Origin: Tessaracoccus flavescens
Lineage (GTDB): Bacteria > Actinomycetota > Actinomycetes > Propionibacteriales > Propionibacteriaceae
Length of the DNA stretch: 64,000 bases
Assembly (NCBI RefSeq): GCF_001998865.1
Contig: NZ_CP019607.1
Coordinates: 62,001-126,000, forward strand
Direction: 5' to 3'
Part shown: positions 8,382-17,025 of the stretch, in pieces
How the letters are laid out: each line of letters starts with the position of its first letter
Position numbering within the stretch: position 1 is the stretch's first letter
Program-made: the position numbers and the translations under genes
Notes under the pieces: generated by a model
Database searches by the model: none
The model's input: only the letters and a program-made list of their open reading frames with translations
What the model was told of the DNA's origin: nothing

Positions 8382-9337
8382 GCGAGCTGAGCAACGACGC
8401 CTACGAACGAGTCGAAGATGCCCGCATCGCCCTGGAGACGCTCGGCATGGATGCAGAGCGCAGCAACGAACGTTCCGCGCTCGTGCTCCTGGCGCTCTTG
8501 CGGCTCACACCCGCTGAGTCATGGGCAGAAGCAGCCAACCCGATGCTCGGAACACGGGCGATCATGGATTTCATCCGCGAAGAGTACGGCAAGGACTACG
8601 CTCCGAACACTCGCGAGACCGTCCGACGGTTCACACTCCACCAGTTTGTGGAAGCACAACTCATCGTCCAGAACCCTGACGAGCCGCAACGCCCCGTGAA
8701 CTCGCCCAAGTGGAACTACCAGGTCACAGGAGAGGCGCTGGACGTGTTGCGCGCCTACGGCACCGACGCCTGGCAATCTGCAACCGACCGATACCTTGCT
8801 GACCTGCCCGGCCTCAAAGCACGCTACGCGGCCGCGCGCGAGATGGATCGCATCCCGCTGACACTCCCGGACGGCTCGATCTTCACCCTGACGCCCGGCG
8901 GGCAGAACGTGCTCCTCAAAGCCATGGTCGAAGACTTCTGCCCGCGCTTCACGCCCGGTGGGCAAGTGCTCTACATCGGCGATGCTGGCGACAAGTGGGC
9001 ACTCTTCGAACGAGAGACGCTGTCCTCGCTCAACATCGAGGTCGACGAGCACGGCAAGATGCCCGACCTCGTCATCTACCTCCCCGACCGCAACTGGCTC
9101 GTGCTCCTGGAAGCAGCAAGCTCACACGGCCCCGTCGACTCGAAACGCCAAGCCGAACTCACCAACCTGTTCGCACAGTCAACGGCAGGCCTTGTCTACG
9201 TCTCCTGCTTCCCTGACCGGGCAGAGTTCCGCAAGTACGTCGACAAGATCGCCTGGGAATCCGAAGTCTGGTGCGCCGACCACCCGACCCACATGATCCA
9301 CTACAACGGCGAACGCTTCCTCGGACCGTACGCTTGA
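8378..9337 (+). CDS. BsuBI/PstI-family type II restriction endonuclease
   Basis: 319 aa. The N-terminal third is a winged-helix-like region typical of this family; the catalytic C-terminal domain contains TPGGQNVLLKAMVEDF, LYIGDAGDKW, MPDLVIYLPDRNWLVLLEA and SSHGPV, which are the conserved blocks of the BsuBI/PstI endonucleases. These enzymes cut CTGCAG. Length is normal and no disruption is seen, so the enzyme is probably active and protected by the methyltransferase encoded upstream with a 4-bp overlap. No controller (C) protein gene is next to it; expression order and the overlap may be enough. Sites CTGCAG occur elsewhere in the window, as expected for a methylated host. Confidence 0.92.
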   Translation: MSELSNDAYERVEDARIALETLGMDAERSNERSALVLLALLRLTPAESWAEAANPMLGTRAIMDFIREEYGKDYAPNTRETVRRFTLHQFVEAQLIVQNPDEPQRPVNSPKWNYQVTGEALDVLRAYGTDAWQSATDRYLADLPGLKARYAAAREMDRIPLTLPDGSIFTLTPGGQNVLLKAMVEDFCPRFTPGGQVLYIGDAGDKWALFERETLSSLNIEVDEHGKMPDLVIYLPDRNWLVLLEAASSHGPVDSKRQAELTNLFAQSTAGLVYVSCFPDRAEFRKYVDKIAWESEVWCADHPTHMIHYNGERFLGPYA

Positions 9338-9900
9338 CATGTCGGTTGCAGATTCACCAATGCCAATCAACTACCCCGGCTGGGGATGAGATGTTCCTGC
9401 ACGCTCCTTTCCCACAACGACTAGAGAACCTGTCACAAGGGCATCCCCTCTACGGACTCGATCTGCGAACGCTGAGTGACGAGCGGCTTGCGGACGCGGG
9501 CGCGCGTGCGATCATCCCAGATTGGGCGAGCGTGTGGCACCACCTTGACCACCAGAACACTGCACATAGTGAGATTGCGAATCTGGCGAGTTCGATCTTG
9601 CGACGAGTCACCCGAGTCATCGTGTGGAGCACCCGGCTTGCGCGGCTAACTGAGGACAGCGACTTCTCGCTTGACCGATTGGACGAACTTCTCGAAGCAA
9701 CGACGCTAACCTACATCCAGATGGTCGGAGCGTTCGACGCCATTGCGATCATCAACGGGCTTCTCAGCGGCCAGACCAACTATCCGGCAATGGCGTGGCA
9801 GCGCAGGCGCTTCCGTGATTCAGTCCGTCTAGTCGCACCCCGCGCAGCGGAGCTCATGGACGACGGGACACCTGGCGATCTTTACTTCCAGGCAATTCGG

Positions 9901-9908
9901 GCTTTCCG
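9901..9908. repeat. Left copy of 8-bp target-site duplication (GCTTTCCG)
   Basis: GCTTTCCG directly abuts the left inverted repeat of the IS and is repeated exactly at 11376-11383. Eight bases is the usual duplication length for ISL3-family elements and shows that the element arrived as a unit and has not rearranged. Confidence 0.93.
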
Positions 9909-11375
9909 GGCTCTTCATACCTGCGGTGGGTCGAGGTTGAGTCCGCCGCCGATGAGGAGCATGCGTAGTCGGTAGTTCTCGCGGTTGCGGAAGCCTCTGG
10001 CGATGCGTCGGTGGAGCTCGATGAGCCCGTTGATGCTCTCGGTGCCGCCATTGGATGCGCGGCCGGTGTCGAAGTAGGCCAGGAAGGCGTCTTTCCACTG
10101 TCTGAGGGTGCGGCCGAGTCGGGCGATCTCGGGGATCGGGCAGGAGGGGAACCCGTCGACGACTTGCTCGGCAATCTGGCGGCCCTTGGCTGGGTCGGGG
10201 TGGGCGTAGGCGGCTCGAACCTTCTGGGCGCACTGACAGGCGACGTGGACGGCGTCGTGGCGGTCATCGGCGGCGATCGCCGCGGCGAGGCGGGCGTGTT
10301 GCTTGTCTGTGAGCCGTTCGGCCGCGCAACGCAGGATGTTACGGATCCCGTAGAGCGGGTCGCCGGAACGACCCCGGTGGCCGTGGATCTCCTGCTGCAC
10401 GCGGCGGCGGACCTCATCGACGGCCCGGCTGGCCAGAGCGACCACATGAAACGCATCAAGGACGGCGGTGGCGTCGGCGAGCTTGTCGTCGATGGCGTTC
10501 TTGTAGCCGCGGAACGGGTCCAGGGTGGCGACCTCGACCCCGGCCTTGAACCCCTTCCCGCGCTGGTCGAGCCACGTCTTGTACACGGTGCCCGAACGTC
10601 CCGGCACCAGATCGAGCAGCCGGGCATGGACGCGTCCGTCCTTGTCACGAGTGAGGTCGACCATGCCGGTGAGCTCCTTGGGGCCACGCTTGCGGGGGCT
10701 CACGTGGTGCCACAGGTGCTCATCCACCCCAAGCGTGGTCACGCCGGCGAACCGGGACTCATCAGCGGCGGCACGCTGCAGGATCGGCTCGATGCTGGTC
10801 CACACAGTCCGCCACGTGGTGGCCAACTGCCGAGCCAGCCCGGCGATGCTGGCGTGCTCGCGTCGGACCTGCTCGGTCGCCCAGCGACACGCCCGGGTGG
10901 TGAGCATCGCGCGTGGCTTGGCGATCTGTTCGTCCTGCTCGGTGAACACCCCTACGGGACAGGACGGCTCGGGACACGTCCACGTGCGTTTGCGCCAACG
11001 CACGCGTGTCGGGGCTCCGAAGCAGGGGATGTCGACCAAGGTGAGCGTCCGTCGGCCATGGCTGCGGGCTACCACCCCGCAGGTCGGGCAGCCCATCATC
11101 GCTGGTGGGGACTCGACCTCGACCACCAGCCCGGCAGGTCGCCGGTCCACTCCGATGACGTGCACGCCGGGCAAGCCGACCAGACGGTCACAGTTGTCGC
11201 AGTAGGCGTCGTCATGGGGGCAGCGCGCAGCACACGTCGTAGGCTCAGACACAGTCGGGGTCCTCGGTGGATAAGAAGCTTGGTAACTCCTGATCCTGAG
11301 GGCCCCGACCCCTACCTCAGCCCACCCCGCTCACCCGGCGTGTCGCCCCCGACCCCACCGCAAGTACGAAGAGCC
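9909..11375 (-). mobile_element. Complete ISL3-family insertion sequence, 1,467 bp
   Basis: Ends are imperfect inverted repeats beginning GGCTCTTC: left GGCTCTTCATACCTGCGGTG, right (reverse complement) GGCTCTTCGTACTTGCGGTG. One transposase gene fills almost the whole element. An identical 8-bp duplication, GCTTTCCG, flanks both sides. The intact transposase, ends and duplication point to a recent insertion that is probably still mobile. Confidence 0.95.
9915..11252 (-). CDS. ISL3-family transposase
   Basis: 445 aa. N-terminal zinc-binding region with CPTCG (near residue 55) and CPEPSCP (near residue 94), a helix-turn-helix part, then the DDE catalytic domain: first Asp in TLGVDEHLW, second in TAVLDAFHVV, Glu in NGGTESINGL. 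The gene stops 7 bp inside the left inverted repeat. Full length and uninterrupted, so transposition activity is plausible. Confidence 0.95.
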   Translation of the reverse strand: MSEPTTCAARCPHDDAYCDNCDRLVGLPGVHVIGVDRRPAGLVVEVESPPAMMGCPTCGVVARSHGRRTLTLVDIPCFGAPTRVRWRKRTWTCPEPSCPVGVFTEQDEQIAKPRAMLTTRACRWATEQVRREHASIAGLARQLATTWRTVWTSIEPILQRAAADESRFAGVTTLGVDEHLWHHVSPRKRGPKELTGMVDLTRDKDGRVHARLLDLVPGRSGTVYKTWLDQRGKGFKAGVEVATLDPFRGYKNAIDDKLADATAVLDAFHVVALASRAVDEVRRRVQQEIHGHRGRSGDPLYGIRNILRCAAERLTDKQHARLAAAIAADDRHDAVHVACQCAQKVRAAYAHPDPAKGRQIAEQVVDGFPSCPIPEIARLGRTLRQWKDAFLAYFDTGRASNGGTESINGLIELHRRIARGFRNRENYRLRMLLIGGGLNLDPPQV

Positions 11376-11383
11376 GCTTTCCG
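11376..11383. repeat. Right copy of 8-bp target-site duplication (GCTTTCCG)
   Basis: Exact copy of 9901-9908 immediately outside the right inverted repeat; the interrupted gene continues from here in frame. Confidence 0.93.
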
Positions 11384-11764
11384 CAACACCATCCATAAGC
11401 GCATGCCAGACGTCGGTACTTCAGCGCCCCACCAAGGAGACCCAGCTCACACTAAGGCAATCCTGACGCTCGAGTCGAATGGGCACCGAGAGATCATCGA
11501 CACATTCACCGCTGTGGGCTGGACGAAGTTTGTTGGCATTGACCCTGCAGGACCGGACTGGCTATTCCTTCGACCGGAAACTGCTGTGAATCTCTTGAAA
11601 GCCGAGGGCATTCCTCTCCTCAATGAGCTTCTTGCTGCGACGCCAGCGGATCGCCTCGGCCCCGCACGATTCGCGCTGGATGACGATGCGACGCTGTACC
11701 CGCGGCAGATGCAAGACTACGCGCTTGAGTATCTTCATCTCGGACATCTCGTCCCGAAACCCCG

Positions 11765-12046
11765 TTAGTTGGACCGCGTCTTCGCCCAGATCGTGCCGCG
11801 GTGAACGCCGAAGCGGCGCGCCAATGTGGTCACGCTGACACCGGCAGCTCGGGCTGTTCGCATAGCGTCCACTTCGCTCTCCGTGAGCCGTGTTCGAGGT
11901 CGCTTCTTTGGTTCCGCCGACACCCCGATCAGCGGGTCGTCAGCCTCGCCGTCGGCCTCGGCATCCCCGCGAACGCCTCGACTCCACGCGGAAACGAGCC
12001 TCTCAACCCGTGGTCGCCTGTTCCCGCAACGCTCCATTGCTTCCAC
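11765..12046 (-). CDS. Small helix-turn-helix protein (Hin/resolvase-type C-terminal HTH)
   Basis: About 93 aa. The C-terminal half, TRLTESEVDAMRTARAAG followed by VSVTTLARRFGVHRGTIWA, is the helix-turn-helix found at the end of Hin-type resolvases and in small actinobacterial DNA-binding proteins. There is no recombinase catalytic domain, so it is either a free-standing regulator or a leftover of a recombinase. Its stop overlaps by four bases the stop of the convergent interrupted gene. The N-terminal part is uncertain and a downstream start is possible. Confidence 0.6.
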   Translation of the reverse strand: MEAMERCGNRRPRVERLVSAWSRGVRGDAEADGEADDPLIGVSAEPKKRPRTRLTESEVDAMRTARAAGVSVTTLARRFGVHRGTIWAKTRSN

Positions 12047-12067
12047 TCGTAGTGTCGTCCGGTCCGT

Positions 12068-12499
12068 TCAGCCGAAGCGGACACCGATGACCTCGCCCTC
12101 CCAGGCACAGCGGTCGGCGACCTCGTCCAGCACGGGCCTTTTGCCGACCCCGTAATACCCGCCCGCTCCGTCCACCTGATCGCCAAGTCGCCTGACGCCG
12201 ACTCCAGAGATGGCGATCGTGATCCCTGCCCCGTCCACGAGACTGGTCCCTCGCGGCCACACGGTCGGATAGGTAGCCCCCTGAGTAGTATCAGTGATGC
12301 CAATGCATCTCGCGTCCGTGACAGCCACGGTCCCCTGGATGCTCGGATCGTCTCCCGTGAGGAACCCCGCGTCGGTGACGAGTACCACGTCACCGACATC
12401 GTTGAGCGTCACACCGCCCGAGCAACCGGCCAGCGCAGCTGCGGCCACCACGCACACGGTGAGCGGGCCGACGATCCGGCTTCTGCGCTGGATCAACAC
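12068..12499 (-). CDS. Small predicted lipoprotein
   Basis: About 143 aa from the GTG chosen at 12499, with CGGAG just upstream. The start gives a proper signal peptide: QRRSR, a hydrophobic core, and the lipobox ALAGC with the lipidated Cys near residue 26. The mature part is short, with the segment GDVVLVTDAGFLTGDDPS and little charge. An ATG at 12544 would add 15 residues. No family recognised. It lies at the far edge of the island and could belong to either the island or the host. Confidence 0.6.
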   Translation of the reverse strand: MLIQRRSRIVGPLTVCVVAAAALAGCSGGVTLNDVGDVVLVTDAGFLTGDDPSIQGTVAVTDARCIGITDTTQGATYPTVWPRGTSLVDGAGITIAISGVGVRRLGDQVDGAGGYYGVGKRPVLDEVADRCAWEGEVIGVRFG

Positions 12500-12711
12500 G
12501 TACTCCGAATGTCGAGCAAGACGCTCGCGCTCTCGAACAGCCACATGCCTCCCCTTCCTCCCGCGAGAACGCGCTGCCCTCCATGTCAGCGGGGCGGGAA
12601 GACGAGGACCCGCAGATCCAACGTCGCGAGGTGGGGTCGATCACCGCGCCAGCGTTGCACGCCCACGCTACGTCGTGGGCAGACAACGACAGTTCGCTCC
12701 CGCCGAACGAG

Positions 12712-13197
12712 CTACGGGTCCAGCTGCTCGAGGACCGACTTCAGGACGCGCGCGCTCGGCTCCCAGAGACCGAACCGGCTGCGGGTCGCGACCGGCTTGT
12801 CGAGAGCAACCGGATTCGCCAGGACGAGATGCTGGTGTGAGCGGCGAGCCCACGGCGAACACATCTGGATCGCGCGACCGTACTGGTCCTCGCCGCACCA
12901 GGAGGCGTCGTGACAGTCGACCAGGTCGGCGACGCCGATGATCGCGCCCAGCTCGTACTGGCGCGGGGCGTCGACCCAGGCTGGGGCGATGCGCGGGAGC
13001 CGACGCAGGGCCCCGACATCCGGGGACTCGGGAGCGAAGATCGCGACGCGGCCGCGATAGCTGGTCGGAAGGAGCCGGTTCTCGACGTCCTTCTCCTCGT
13101 GCAGGATCTGCCACGCCCATGGCTGCCTGACGCTCAGGACCCTGAGCTCGGAACCACGCTGTTCGACGGTGTCGGGCGCGATCGCGCGACTGGTCAC
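12712..13197 (-). CDS. ASCH-domain protein
   Basis: About 161 aa. LRVLSVRQPWAWQILHEEKD followed by VENR and YRGRVAIFAP is the signature of the ASCH fold, a PUA-related beta-barrel that binds RNA or modified nucleotides. Later ELGAIIGVADLVDCH completes the domain. The GTG start is supported by AAAGGAAG upstream, although the frame stays open further to an ATG at 13323. ASCH proteins are often found near mobile elements and prophages; the substrate cannot be told. Confidence 0.8.
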   Translation of the reverse strand: MTSRAIAPDTVEQRGSELRVLSVRQPWAWQILHEEKDVENRLLPTSYRGRVAIFAPESPDVGALRRLPRIAPAWVDAPRQYELGAIIGVADLVDCHDASWCGEDQYGRAIQMCSPWARRSHQHLVLANPVALDKPVATRSRFGLWEPSARVLKSVLEQLDP

Positions 13198-13420
13198 GGA
13201 ACTTCCTTTCTGGATGGGGCGCGACGCGGCGTCGTCGCCCTGCTCGGAGCCAACCGGCTCGGGTGTCGATCCGGGTCGATCAGGTCGATCGCCCCGGTCA
13301 TCGGACTGCTTCGTCCTGCCCATGCATCCAGTGTAGAAAAGGGCCATTCGCGACCCGGCAGTGGGGTGTGGTTCCTGACGCTCCGGCGCCCGCACCACCC
13401 GCCGCGGGTGGCCCGTACGC

Positions 13421-14257
13421 TCAGGCCTCGCGGGCGATCCTCGTGGCGAGGTGCTGGAGCCAGTCGGCCATCCCGTCCGGGCCGTCGGCAAGCAGGTCGG
13501 CCTGTTCGGCCACCGCGACCTGCTCGGTCGACCCGCTGACCACCCGACAGGCGACAACTCCCTCGCCGCGGGCCTCCTGCAGCACCTCGAAGGCGGGCAG
13601 GTCGCCGAGATCGTCGCCGCACATGGCGACCACCCGCGCACCGGTCTCGGCGATCAGCTCGCGCAGTGCGTCGCCCTTCGTCACCTTCGAGGTCCGCAGT
13701 TCCAGCACGCTGCGCCCGGGTTCAAGGGTGAGGCCGAGGTCGCCTGCGATGGCGACCAGCCGCGGAAGCAGCGCCTTGTAGGCACCGGCGGGATCGTTGC
13801 TCGGGCGGGTGTGCACGCCGAGCGCCTGGCCCTTGTCCTCCACCTCGACCCCGCTGAAACCCGACCCCGAGATCGCGGCCTCGACACGGGGAAGCGCCGC
13901 GGCGATGGCCTCAGGCCTTGGCGCCTGCGACGTGAACGAGGCGCCGACCTCCCACCGCTCGGCCCCGTAACCACCCAGGACGATCAGTCCCTTCAACGCA
14001 GGCCTCTCGTCGAGCCTCGCAAGGCGACGAACCGTCTCCACCCCGCGTCCGGTGATGATGGCCAGGTGACCGAGCCGGGAGGCGAGCACGGTCAGCGCCT
14101 CGGCGGAGCGTTCGTGGAGCCGCGAGTCCTCCGGGTTGGGGACGATCGCCGCGAGCGTTCCGTCGAAGTCGAGCGCCAGCAGGGTCTCGGATGGTCTCTC
14201 CACCGCGGCCCGCATGAAGTCGTCAGCCGCATCGGTCACACCACGCCACGTATGCAT
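13421..14257 (-). CDS. otsB: Trehalose-6-phosphate phosphatase
   Basis: About 278 aa, HAD superfamily. Motif I LLALDFDGTLA carries the nucleophile Asp; motif II is AIITGR; the later VTKGDALREL and MCGDDLGDLPAFEVL are motifs III and IV. This removes phosphate from trehalose-6-phosphate, the second step of the OtsA-OtsB pathway. otsA is divergently placed 106 bp away, so both may share a control region. A start seven codons upstream (14278) is possible; I chose the ATG that follows GGGGGC. Confidence 0.93.
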   Translation of the reverse strand: MHTWRGVTDAADDFMRAAVERPSETLLALDFDGTLAAIVPNPEDSRLHERSAEALTVLASRLGHLAIITGRGVETVRRLARLDERPALKGLIVLGGYGAERWEVGASFTSQAPRPEAIAAALPRVEAAISGSGFSGVEVEDKGQALGVHTRPSNDPAGAYKALLPRLVAIAGDLGLTLEPGRSVLELRTSKVTKGDALRELIAETGARVVAMCGDDLGDLPAFEVLQEARGEGVVACRVVSGSTEQVAVAEQADLLADGPDGMADWLQHLATRIAREA

Positions 14258-14363
14258 GCCCCCACTCTGCCAGCCCACAGCGGTCGGCGCGCGCGCCGGA
14301 GTTGGTCCCGCGGCCCCACAACGGCCGTTCTCGGTAGGGTGGTGGAGAGCCTAGGAGGATTTC

Positions 14364-15761
14364 ATGTCCGAGCGAGCACGCTTCGTCGTCGTCGCCAACC
14401 GCCTGCCAGTTGACCGGATCGTCGCCGAGGACGGCACGGTCGACTGGCGCACCTCGCCCGGCGGTCTCGTCACCGCCCTCGAGCCCGTCATGCGCAAGCA
14501 GGGAGGGGCCTGGATCGGCTGGCACGGGGCACCCGACGAGGAGGTCGAACGGTTCACCCACGACGGCTACTCGGTCGTTCCGATCCCGTTGACCTCCAGC
14601 GAGTTCGAGGAGTACTACGAGGGGTTCTCCAACGCGACGCTGTGGCCGCTGTACCACGACACGGTCGCCTTCCCCGAGTTCCACCGCGAGTGGTGGGACG
14701 CCTATGTCGTGGTGAACCGGCGCTTCGCGGAGGCCGCGGCCGAGGTCGCCGACGAGGGGGCCACCGTCTGGGTCCAGGACTACCAGCTGCAACTGGTTCC
14801 GCAGATGCTGCGCGAGCTGAGGCCCGACCTGCGGATCGGCTTCTTCCTGCACATCCCCTTCCCCCCGGTCGAGCTGTTCCTTCAGCTGCCGTGGCGACGC
14901 AAGATCCTCGAGGGCCTGCTCGGCGCCGACCTCGTCGGCTTCCAGGTCGCAGGCGCAGCCGCCAACTTCCTGCGGCTGGTGCGCACCCGCACCGACCACA
15001 AGATCGAACGCGACCACGTGCGCGTCGGCGACCGTCTGTGCCACGCGAAGGCCTACCCCATCTCCATCGACACCGAGGGGTTTGCGGCGCTCGCCGAGTC
15101 CCCGGAGGTGATTGCCGAGGCTCAGGCTCTCCTGGACGACCTCGGACACCCGAAGACCGTGCTACTTGGCGTCGACCGCCTCGACTACACCAAGGGTTTG
15201 CGGCAGCGTGTCCGCGCGATCGGAGAGCTCTTCGAGGAGGGCCGCCTCGACCCAGCGGAGGTCGTCTTCCTGCAGGTGGCGACCCCTTCGCGGGAACGGG
15301 TCGAGGAGTACAAGCGCCTTCGCGACGACATCGACCTGCTCGTGGGCAGGATCAACTCGGAGCTGGGCGGGGTCGGTCGGCCACCGATCGTCTACCGACA
15401 CGCAGGCTTCCCCCGAGCCACGATGGCGGCCATGTACCGGATCGCAGACGTCGCCGTCGTCACTCCGTTGCGCGACGGGATGAACCTCGTGGCGAAGGAG
15501 TACGTCGCGTGCCATCCCGGAACTGACGGCGCTCTCGTGCTGAGCGAGTTCGCCGGCGCGGCCAAGGAGCTCAAGCAGGCCTACCTCGTCAATCCCTATG
15601 ACCTCAACGACATGAAGGACGTGGTGTTGCGGGCCATCGAGGATCCGGTCGAGGAACGGCGCCGTCGCATGCGGGCGCTGAAGCGCCAGGTGAAGACCCA
15701 CACCATCGACGCGTGGGCGGACAACTTCCTCGGCGACCTCGAGAAGCTCAGCCGTCGCTAG
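14364..15761 (+). CDS. otsA: Trehalose-6-phosphate synthase (GT20)
   Basis: 465 aa, normal length. Starts with FVVVANRLPVDR, the GT20 N-terminus with the N-R-L-P loop; VWVQDYQLQLVPQMLR, LGVDRLDYTKG (substrate and UDP-glucose contacts), and PLRDGMNLVAKEYVA are all present. A strong AGGAGG lies six bases before the ATG. Makes trehalose-6-phosphate from NDP-glucose and glucose-6-phosphate; paired with the divergent otsB. Its stop overlaps that of the damaged acetyltransferase gene by four bases. Confidence 0.96.
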   Translation: MSERARFVVVANRLPVDRIVAEDGTVDWRTSPGGLVTALEPVMRKQGGAWIGWHGAPDEEVERFTHDGYSVVPIPLTSSEFEEYYEGFSNATLWPLYHDTVAFPEFHREWWDAYVVVNRRFAEAAAEVADEGATVWVQDYQLQLVPQMLRELRPDLRIGFFLHIPFPPVELFLQLPWRRKILEGLLGADLVGFQVAGAAANFLRLVRTRTDHKIERDHVRVGDRLCHAKAYPISIDTEGFAALAESPEVIAEAQALLDDLGHPKTVLLGVDRLDYTKGLRQRVRAIGELFEEGRLDPAEVVFLQVATPSRERVEEYKRLRDDIDLLVGRINSELGGVGRPPIVYRHAGFPRATMAAMYRIADVAVVTPLRDGMNLVAKEYVACHPGTDGALVLSEFAGAAKELKQAYLVNPYDLNDMKDVVLRAIEDPVEERRRRMRALKRQVKTHTIDAWADNFLGDLEKLSRR

Positions 15762-16135
15762 TCGTCAAGCCCGATGAACCGTCGGAACGCCTCGACCCCC
15801 TGATAGGTGATCGGCTCGGCGGGGCGGTTGAGCTGCTCGGGTCGGAGCCGGAACCGGACCTCGTCGACAGGCTCACCCAGCCGGTCGACCGGGACCACAT
15901 CGAAGCGTTCATAGCCGGTCTTCTCGCTCACCCGCGCAGAGCTCGTCCTGAGCCGCTCCGGCGGAAGCAACGCCCAGTCCGTGAGGAACGGGTAGCCGCT
16001 CCCCTCCGGCACGATCCCGTCGACGGCGACGTCGAGCAGGCCGGGCACATCGTCTGGCCCCATGGCGCGCAGCTCGAGCTCGCCGCACGCGATGGACACC
16101 CCGAACGGCGGGTAGATCTCAGCCCAGTCAGCCAT
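15758..16135 (-). pseudogene. GNAT acetyltransferase lacking its acetyl-CoA core (internal in-frame deletion)
   Basis: The frame encodes 125 aa. The first 55 residues (FPPFG-type start YPPFGVSIACGELELRAM, then YPFLTDWALLPPERL) match the N-terminus of a common actinobacterial GNAT family. The last 60 (ARVSEKTGYERFDVVPVDR, then VDEVRFRLRPEQL) match its C-terminal end. The roughly 85-90 residues expected between them, including the Q/R-x-x-G-x-G/A acetyl-CoA loop, are missing, with the frame kept. Loss of activity is therefore near certain. Alternative: an unrelated short protein, which I consider unlikely. Confidence 0.65.
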
Positions 16136-16242
16136 GCTGGGAGCCTATCGCGCCTGCTGGCTGACGAAACCCGGGGAGGACGGACAAAGAGACAAGGACG
16201 CCCGAGAAGGTGAATCACCTTGTCAAGCGGCCTTGGACAGCG

Positions 16243-16315
16243 CTCCCCGGACTGGACTCGAACCAGTAACCCTTCGATTAACAGTCGAATGCTCTGCCAA
16301 TTGAGCTACCAGGGA
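16243..16315 (-). tRNA. tRNA-Asn (GTT)
   Basis: A complete 73-nt cloverleaf on this strand: acceptor TCCCTGG/CCGGGGA with one T-G pair, D stem GCTC/GAGC, anticodon stem TTCGA/TCGAA around CTGTTAA, T stem ACTGG/CCAGT with TTCGAGT. Discriminator G; CCA not encoded. No integrase is next to it. Confidence 0.97.
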
Positions 16316-16377
16316 TCGGCATTGCTGCGCGAGAGGAAACATTAGCAGAGTCCCCAGCGGCTATGCCAATCGACTCC

Positions 16378-16881
16378 TCAGCGCTCGGGGAAGTACTCGC
16401 TGATCAGCCGATCGGTCTCCGCGACCACCGCCTCGCGGGTCTCGGGATCGTTGAGATCGGCCCCGCCAGAGGGGACGGCGTACCACTGGACCGGCTCGTC
16501 CGCGCCGAGGCCCCTGCGCGCGACGATCTGGACCTCACCTCGACGGGGCGCGTCGAGGACGACCTGCACGACGGTCGACGCCTCGATCCGCTCGCGGAAG
16601 AGGGCGGGCAACTGTCCCGGCTCGGTGAGCCTGACGTCGTGCTTGGCACCGTCGACCGTCTTCCAGCGGAAGGTCTGCGACTCGCCCTTCCACGATCCGC
16701 CGCCGACCTGCTCCCACGGCCACACCGTCCAGGTGCCGTCCTGCCCGAGCACGAGGGCCTCCCTGGTGCCCGCGAGCACGACGTCGTCGCCGGTGCCGTG
16801 AGCGAGCACCTCCGGCCTGCTCCCGAGGGCCTCTTCCAGGCCGGCGAAGAGTGCGGGATCGGTGCGCTTGAAGATAGCCAT
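16378..16881 (-). CDS. Conserved actinobacterial hypothetical protein (PH-like)
   Basis: 167 aa, starting MAIFKRTDPALFAG. A strand-rich middle (DDVVLAGTREALVLGQDG, then WPWEQVGGGSWKG) looks like a small pleckstrin-homology-type barrel, followed by a helix with VVQVVLDAP and ending ISEYFPER. No signal peptide or membrane segment. Similar short proteins are common in actinobacteria with no assigned role. It is alone on this strand between tRNA-Asn and the divergent sigma-factor gene. Confidence 0.75.
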   Translation of the reverse strand: MAIFKRTDPALFAGLEEALGSRPEVLAHGTGDDVVLAGTREALVLGQDGTWTVWPWEQVGGGSWKGESQTFRWKTVDGAKHDVRLTEPGQLPALFRERIEASTVVQVVLDAPRRGEVQIVARRGLGADEPVQWYAVPSGGADLNDPETREAVVAETDRLISEYFPER

Positions 16882-17025
16882 GCCCCCATTCTGCCCGTCC
16901 AGACCACAGCCACAAGGAGGGGTGCTCGGCCCAGCCCTGTGGAAAAGAAGTGTTGTCCGTTGCGAATCGTCCACAGACCCACGCGTTCCGAGGGACGCAC
17001 CGCGGTCGCCGGGCGAGGGTGAGGC

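Larger units (their letters stand above)
9391..11768 (+). pseudogene. Unknown HEPN-like gene interrupted by an ISL3-family element
   Basis: The gene is split: 9391-9908 before the insertion and 11384-11768 after it. Removing the IS and one copy of the 8-bp duplication restores an open frame of exactly 300 codons plus stop, with the junction reading A-F-R-N-T-I-H-K-R. An R-x(3)-H (or R-x6-H from the earlier Arg) in a helical protein recalls the catalytic motif of HEPN ribonucleases, which are frequent toxins beside restriction systems; this assignment is by eye and uncertain. The gene starts 53 bp after the endonuclease on the same strand, so it was probably part of the defence operon. Base composition is less GC-rich than in the core genes. 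Confidence 0.75.

Noticed and set aside
11765-12046. Second complete recombinase at the right end of the island
   Set aside because: Only the HTH part is present; no catalytic Ser or Tyr domain can be read in any frame nearby.
3951-12700. Avoidance of CTGCAG in the island as a sign of PstI-like restriction
   Set aside because: CTGCAG is present, for example near 10770 and 11544 and elsewhere in the window, so there is no evident avoidance.
4025-13200. Direct repeat of the tRNA 3' end marking the far end of the island
   Set aside because: I looked for copies of the T-arm and acceptor sequence up to 13 kb and saw none. Serine recombinases leave only very short common cores, so the right boundary stays open.
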